Part shown: piece by piece, positions 59,284 through 64,000 of the stretch | Layout: the number at the start of each line of letters is the position of its first letter | Position numbering within the stretch: the stretch's first letter is position 1 | From: Sediminibacterium ginsengisoli | Lineage (GTDB): Bacteria > Bacteroidota > Bacteroidia > Chitinophagales > Chitinophagaceae | DNA length: 64,000 nt | Reading direction: 5' to 3' | Assembly (NCBI RefSeq): GCF_900167075.1 | Contig: NZ_FUWH01000004.1 | Location: 248,001-312,000 of the forward strand | Position numbers and translations under genes: made by a program | The notes under the pieces: model-generated | Database searches by the model: none | Told to the model about the DNA's origin: nothing | Seen by the model: the letters and a program-made list of their open reading frames with translations, nothing else

Positions 59284-60465
59284 ATGCTGAAAAAAATATT
59301 TCTCCTGCTTTGTCTTCCCACAGGTCTCTGCGCGCAACGCTACCAGAGCATTCATAAAAGCGCGCTCGTGATAGACACGCATAATGATTTTCTCACGCAG
59401 GCACTCGAGAAAAATGTTCGTTTCGATGAGCCACTCAAAGGCAGAACCCACTCCGATCTGAAACGCATGAGCGAAGGCGGAATCGATATCCAGGTATTTT
59501 CTATCTGGTGCGACGGTAGTTACGGAAAAGACAAGGCATTTGCAAGAGCGAACAGGGAGATCGATACACTGAATGCCTATATCGCAAGACATCCGAATGA
59601 AATGATGCTGGTTAAAACTCCGAAAGAACTTCAGCTCGCCGTGAAACAAAAAAAGCTGGGCGCGATGATCGGCGTGGAAGGCGGACATATGATCGAAGAT
59701 GATCTTTCTTATCTCGACCGCCTGTTTGCGAGAGGCGCACGCTATATGACGCTCACCTGGAATAATTCCACTTCCTGGGCTACATCGGCCATGGAAGAAA
59801 CAAAGAACAGTTTCAAGAACCCGAAGAAAGGGCTTTCCGATTTCGGGATAAAGGTTGTTAAACGTATGAATGAATTGGGGATGATCGTAGATCTCTCTCA
59901 CGTTGGTGAACAAACCTTCTGGGATGCGATCAATACCAGCACCAAACCAGTGATCGCTTCGCATAGCTGTGTACACCAGATCGCTCCCGTTTTCAGGAAC
60001 CTGAACGATGAGCAGATCAAAGCGATCGGTAAAAACGGGGGTGTGATCCACCTTAACTTCTTCTCGGGTTTTGTAGATACGGCTTATGATGCTCGTATCA
60101 AGGCCTTTAATGCAAAGCATAAGGCTGAAAGGGATACGATCATGCTACTGAATCCTGATAAAAATTTTGCCGAAGAATACCTCGCCGAAAAATACGCCGA
60201 TGAAGCGAAAGATATCAGGCCGCCGCTTTCCATGCTGCTCGATCATATCGATTATATCGTGAAACTGATCGGTGTTGATCATGTTGGGCTGGGCTCTGAT
60301 TTTGATGGCATCAGTTCCGCACCGCAACAGCTGGACGATGTAACGTCCTATCCGCTGATCACCAAGGCACTGCTCGAAAGAGGCTACAGCAAAAAAGATG
60401 TTCGTAAGATACTCGGCGAGAATTTTGTGCGCGTGTTCAAACAAAACTATGTTGAACGTAAATGA
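59284..60465 (+). CDS. Membrane (renal-type) dipeptidase, peptidase M19
   Basis: 393 aa with a signal peptide (LKKIFLLLCLPTGLCAQ). The metal-binding motif LVIDTHNDFLTQ (H-x-D), GVEGGHMI with bridging Glu, LSHVGEQTFWDAI, SHSCVHQIAPVFRNLNDEQI, and GLGSDFDGISS are all standard M19 features. A zinc dipeptidase that cleaves dipeptides including those with a C-terminal D-residue. Last gene of the operon with the deacylase and beta-lactamase-like hydrolase. Confidence 0.93.
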   Translation: MLKKIFLLLCLPTGLCAQRYQSIHKSALVIDTHNDFLTQALEKNVRFDEPLKGRTHSDLKRMSEGGIDIQVFSIWCDGSYGKDKAFARANREIDTLNAYIARHPNEMMLVKTPKELQLAVKQKKLGAMIGVEGGHMIEDDLSYLDRLFARGARYMTLTWNNSTSWATSAMEETKNSFKNPKKGLSDFGIKVVKRMNELGMIVDLSHVGEQTFWDAINTSTKPVIASHSCVHQIAPVFRNLNDEQIKAIGKNGGVIHLNFFSGFVDTAYDARIKAFNAKHKAERDTIMLLNPDKNFAEEYLAEKYADEAKDIRPPLSMLLDHIDYIVKLIGVDHVGLGSDFDGISSAPQQLDDVTSYPLITKALLERGYSKKDVRKILGENFVRVFKQNYVERK

Positions 60466-60476
60466 TTTTGTTACGC

Positions 60477-63326
60477 TCAGCTGAACAGGTAAGCGAGATC
60501 ATCTTCGGTAAGTGTTTTTACAAAGCCTTCGTCGGCAGTCACCAGGTCATCCGACAATTGCTTTTTACGTTCCTGTAAACGGATGATCTTTTCTTCAATC
60601 GTATCGCGGCAGATCATTTTATAGGCAAATACCTGTTTCTGCTGACCGATCCTGTGTGTACGGTCGATGGCCTGTTGTTCAACAGCTGTATTCCACCAGG
60701 GATCGAACAGGAAAACATAATCTGCCGCTGTGAGCGTAAGGCCTGTGTTACCGGCTTTAAGACTGATGAGGAATACCGGTACCCGGTCGTCGGGCTGCTG
60801 AAAAGCATTCACCATTTCCATGCGTTTTGCAGGCGGCGTCTGCCCGTCGAACTTGTAATATTTCAATCCATGCTTATCACATGCTTCCGCAAGCAGATCG
60901 AGCATACTGCTGAATTGTGAAAATACAAGGGCTTTATGTCTGCCTGCAATATTGGTCAGCTCTTCCATGAGCACGCTGGTTTTAACAGAATCGCGGCAAC
61001 CCATCCGGTCTTCTTCTTTCAGCAATAATGGTGAATTACATACCTGCCTCAAACGTGTGATCGCCTGTAACACAGCCAGCCTCGATTTATTCAGTCCCTG
61101 TTCTTTTACGTTCTGGAAGAGATCATTGCGGACCTGGCTGCTGAATTCGTTGTAGAGATCCTGCTGCCGCTGCTCCATCCGGCACCAGAGAATGGTCTCC
61201 GTTTTTTCCGGCAGATCTTCAGCTACCTGTTCTTTGGTTCTCCGGAGAATAAATGGATTGGTCAGCTTCTGTAATGCTTTGATCTTTTCTTCATCGCGGC
61301 GATGATCGATCGGATCAGCATATTCCTTCTTGAAGAATTCCCTGCTGCCGAACATGCCAGGCAATGCAAAATTCAACTGTGCATAGAGGTCGAATGTATT
61401 GTTCACCACCGGTGTACCACTTAATGCAACCCTGTGCACAGCCGTTACCGCATTTACAGCACGTGTGATCTGTGCGGAGGGGTTCTTGATATTATGACTT
61501 TCATCCACCACACAAACACCATACTGTTGCTGCAACAGGTTTTCGTCTGAGCGCAATGTACCGTAGGTAGTGATGATCACATCATTCTGCTGTTCGCGGA
61601 TCTGGCTGATATCTCGTGTTTGCCCATGATATACCGCAACAGAAAGCACCGGCGTGAATTTCTGTAATTCACTCTGCCAGTTATATACGAGCGATGCCGG
61701 GCATACGATCAGGCAGGTTGTACCCGGATTCTTTTCCAAATACCAGGCGAGAAAGCAGATCGTCTGCAGGGTTTTTCCAAGTCCCATATCATCTGCTAGG
61801 CAAGCGCCTGCACCTGCTTCACATAAAAGTGCCAGCCATTCGAAACCCTTCTGCTGGTATGGCCGCAGTGCTGCCTGAACAATACCGGGAAGCGCATAAA
61901 CAGGTGTATCGCTGGTCATCCATTGCTTCCATTTTGTCCACCAGTCTTCCCTGATCAGCGGCTCAAGCACGGTATTACCTGCATGCTGTCTTTCGCTGAT
62001 GGCCATAAATCCAGGCACTTCTATCTGCCTGCTGCTGATCTTACCATGCTTAATAAGCGTGGCATATTGTGCCAGCCATTCATCGGGCAAAATGCCCAGC
62101 GAACCATCTTTCAGCATCACAGCTCTCTGGCCGGCCATCAGTATCTTCTGCAGTTCATGTAATGGCACTTTCTCCTTTCCGAAACTTACTTTCAGTTGCA
62201 GTTTCGCTCTGCCGTTCACCGTTTCCACAACATTGATAACAGTTTCTGCCGCGTGTGATGAATACCTGAAATGCTGCAGCAGATCCATTCCAACCAGTTC
62301 TATATCCGATCCCAGCAACTGGTGATAGGCTTTCATGAACCATTGCTTTTTCTGCGCTTCTGCAAACGAAAGATAGAAGAACCCGTTCTTTTGCCTGGCG
62401 AAAGAAGCATGCAATGATTCCAGGTGCTTAATGAATTCTGTCTCCGCGGTTTTATTTCTTTTGATCTGCCATGCTTCCCCGCTGGCCATCACTTCATGTG
62501 TATCCGTCCAGGCGCCATCAACAACAAATCCTTCATAGACCCACTGCGGGGTCAGCATCAGGAAGGAATTATTCAATTCCGTAAACAATACACGGTTTTG
62601 TGGTAACACTTCAAGTACCTGCTGCAAAACCGCTGTTTTTCTTTTGACGGTATAATCCTGGTCGAGCCTTGATAAAATATCATGTGAGAATCCTGCTACA
62701 TTGTTCTGGTAGGCAGTCATGTCTGTATGCGACAACCAGTCCAGTGTCTGGTAATCCCTGAAGCCCAGCAGGAAATATTCACTATTATTCTCCAGCAGGA
62801 AAGCTGTTCGTGTAAATGTTTCAGCGGGATATAATGTGCCGTTCAGCTGTATGTACGAAAGCAATACCGGACTTCCCTTCTCTTCCGTTACTTCAAAAGA
62901 CAATTGCGGTTTGAACTGGCTGAAAGCTGCGGGCATCGTTTTAAAATTAGCCTCGCCCTCTTTCCTGATCTTATGATATAGCTTCAGTAATGAAGTAAAC
63001 GGTTTAAGTTTGTCGAACTGCTTATGCAATACACGCATCAATGCAGTAAATACATAAGTTTCCGTAAGCACGGCACCGGTAACCTGTCCGTTTCCTTTTA
63101 TGACGGACTTGGCAGCCAGCATTTTTGCCCTGCTGAATTGCTCCAATGCTTCCTGTGCTTCTTTCGGAAGTTGCGGAAATGATTTCCGGATCTCCGCACC
63201 CGACAGGTTCTCCGTTACATAATTGATCCCCTTGGTTGTGCGTTCTATATGCAGCGACTCAAATACCTGTTTAAAATCCGGTATGGTTCCGGGTGTAAGT
63301 AACAATACAACTTTCTCAGACGACAT
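60477..63326 (-). CDS. SNF2/Rad54-family DNA-dependent ATPase (DEAD-like helicase)
   Basis: 949 aa from MSSEKVVLLLTPGTIPDFKQV; the longer frame adds 8 residues. The N-terminal ~470 residues are a family-specific accessory region. The SNF2 core follows: ADDMGLGKTLQTICFL (motif I), CPASLVYNWQSEL (Ia), VVDESHNIKN (II, DESH), ALSGTPVVNN (III), and the C-terminal helicase half with LKAGNTGLTLTAADYVFLFDPWWNTAVEQQAIDRTHRIGQQ (motifs V and VI). Such bacterial proteins remodel protein-DNA complexes, for example recycling RNA polymerase in RapA; which target applies here is unknown. Single gene, ending just beyond the M19 gene. Confidence 0.93.
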   Translation of the reverse strand: MSSEKVVLLLTPGTIPDFKQVFESLHIERTTKGINYVTENLSGAEIRKSFPQLPKEAQEALEQFSRAKMLAAKSVIKGNGQVTGAVLTETYVFTALMRVLHKQFDKLKPFTSLLKLYHKIRKEGEANFKTMPAAFSQFKPQLSFEVTEEKGSPVLLSYIQLNGTLYPAETFTRTAFLLENNSEYFLLGFRDYQTLDWLSHTDMTAYQNNVAGFSHDILSRLDQDYTVKRKTAVLQQVLEVLPQNRVLFTELNNSFLMLTPQWVYEGFVVDGAWTDTHEVMASGEAWQIKRNKTAETEFIKHLESLHASFARQKNGFFYLSFAEAQKKQWFMKAYHQLLGSDIELVGMDLLQHFRYSSHAAETVINVVETVNGRAKLQLKVSFGKEKVPLHELQKILMAGQRAVMLKDGSLGILPDEWLAQYATLIKHGKISSRQIEVPGFMAISERQHAGNTVLEPLIREDWWTKWKQWMTSDTPVYALPGIVQAALRPYQQKGFEWLALLCEAGAGACLADDMGLGKTLQTICFLAWYLEKNPGTTCLIVCPASLVYNWQSELQKFTPVLSVAVYHGQTRDISQIREQQNDVIITTYGTLRSDENLLQQQYGVCVVDESHNIKNPSAQITRAVNAVTAVHRVALSGTPVVNNTFDLYAQLNFALPGMFGSREFFKKEYADPIDHRRDEEKIKALQKLTNPFILRRTKEQVAEDLPEKTETILWCRMEQRQQDLYNEFSSQVRNDLFQNVKEQGLNKSRLAVLQAITRLRQVCNSPLLLKEEDRMGCRDSVKTSVLMEELTNIAGRHKALVFSQFSSMLDLLAEACDKHGLKYYKFDGQTPPAKRMEMVNAFQQPDDRVPVFLISLKAGNTGLTLTAADYVFLFDPWWNTAVEQQAIDRTHRIGQQKQVFAYKMICRDTIEEKIIRLQERKKQLSDDLVTADEGFVKTLTEDDLAYLFS

Positions 63327-63387
63327 CTCACTTCTTGTATAAGTCTGCAAATGTATCGTATGACTTCAGATGCAGCTGATCTTTATT

Positions 63388-64000
63388 TTATCTGGCAACT
63401 TCGTAAATATGGTATTCCTGTATCAGCGCAGGGTTTTCGGGCGTAAGTGTAAAGCTGATACGGATATCCATAAATTCTCCGGCCACAACAAAACTGCCCC
63501 GGAGCTGGTTCTCTGCAACGAACGAAATCACTTTACCCGTTCTCCCCGCTTTTTTGAATATCGCTGCCGATTCTTTTTTCAGGCTTTCAAGCTGGTAGTC
63601 CTTAAAGAAATTTTCTGCAAACAGGCCGCTTGCCGTTGCATTGTTCCAGTCGGGCAATAGCTTCAGTAATGCCGCCTGCCTGTCTTTGAGTATAACAGAT
63701 GGTTCCAGAGCCGCCGGTCTCAAGCCTGCAGTCCTGATCAGTGTATCGAGTACCCTGAGGTTGATGCCTGTTGTTGATGCGTAGGTAACATTCGCAAAAA
63801 AGATCACACCGATCCCATAATCCGTTGCGATCTGCCAGTTACTGCCAAAGCCTGGTAAACCACCGGAATGCCCTACCACGGTTCTTTGTTCGCAGTCTCT
63901 TGTCCAGCGTAACCCGTAACCATAAGCAGATGCAAGCGGACAAAGGCGTCCGTCGGGATATTTATAATTGGGGCTGATGGTATTAAAACGCCAGGGCTGG
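63388..64000 (-). CDS. Serine hydrolase (beta-lactamase family), C-terminal part, truncated by the window edge
   Basis: The minus-strand frame is open from the right edge: QPWRFNTISPNYKYPDGRLC, ASAYGYGLRWTRD, then TVVGHSGGLPGFGSNWQIATDYGIGVIFFAN, the HSGG motif (third catalytic box) of class C beta-lactamase-like hydrolases. The remaining ~130 residues form the C-terminal extension to TAA at 63388. The Ser-x-x-Lys and Tyr motifs lie beyond 64000. It is separated from the SNF2 gene by about 60 bases. Confidence 0.85.
   Translation of the reverse strand, partial: QPWRFNTISPNYKYPDGRLCPLASAYGYGLRWTRDCEQRTVVGHSGGLPGFGSNWQIATDYGIGVIFFANVTYASTTGINLRVLDTLIRTAGLRPAALEPSVILKDRQAALLKLLPDWNNATASGLFAENFFKDYQLESLKKESAAIFKKAGRTGKVISFVAENQLRGSFVVAGEFMDIRISFTLTPENPALIQEYHIYEVAR

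Noticed and set aside
59251..60120. 289-codon minus-strand frame
   Set aside because: It lies fully opposite the M19 dipeptidase with all its catalytic motifs on the plus strand.

Overview
The window comes from a Bacteroidota genome, most likely a Chitinophagaceae-like soil or freshwater lineage. The evidence is a gldB-like gliding lipoprotein gene divergent from nadE, many secreted proteins whose signal peptides end in AQ/SQ, several TAnnTTTG promoter-like boxes, an Omp85/TolB surface protein, NVGIGT-repeat secreted proteins and the wHTH/CreD module. Most of the window is ordinary chromosome, but the first 12.1 kb is a foreign island.

Region 1 (1-12,140): accessory island whose left end lies outside the window. 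Its right end sits inside comM (yifB, Mg-chelatase-like ATPase): only the C-terminal 162 codons of comM remain, starting exactly at the conserved NPCxCG motif. The island carries three copies of a TraD/VirD4/HerA-type DNA-pumping ATPase: a stand-alone 390-aa copy, a decayed fragment, and a 980-aa version fused to a C-terminal nuclease-like domain. The large one is translationally coupled to a membrane lipoprotein-like gene and followed by a multi-pass membrane protein. Also present are a RadC/JAB protein, a Zn-ribbon protein, a two-TM coiled-coil protein, an XRE regulator with a perfect 20-bp operator palindrome in front of a HpaA-like lipoprotein, a DUF3825 protein, a tRNA-Ile(UAU), a DUF2622/GhoS-like small protein and a tandem-HTH regulator at the right edge. 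No integrase, transposase or relaxase is visible. The ATPase-nuclease operon (4402-8554) is the best candidate for an undescribed system.

Region 2 (12,630-20,200): variable chromosomal DNA. It holds a RAYT (Y1 transposase) gene bracketed by two near-identical REP-like hairpins, lineage-specific secreted proteins, a secreted esterase, a pseudogene remnant, a small Cys-containing ORF, and a 473-bp MITE-like unit with 30-bp imperfect terminal inverted repeats.

Region 3 (20,200-64,000): core-like genome. It includes a GbsR/membrane/epimerase cluster, a secreted phosphoesterase-PQQ protein plus hydrolase, a Lys/Ala-rich histone-like protein, a zinc metalloprotease, the PDH E2 subunit, isocitrate dehydrogenase, apaG, gldB, nadE, USP, thiolase, pyrD and terC. 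These are followed by a CreD module with a duplicated operator, a 1128-aa peptidase-MA/TolB/Omp85 protein and a secreted caspase-like protein. A phosphate cluster (phoB-phoR, DUF47, Pit) comes next, then galE, prfA, a D-amino-acid/dipeptide hydrolase operon (deacylase, beta-lactamase-like hydrolase, M19 dipeptidase) and a SNF2 helicase. The window ends inside a second beta-lactamase-like hydrolase.
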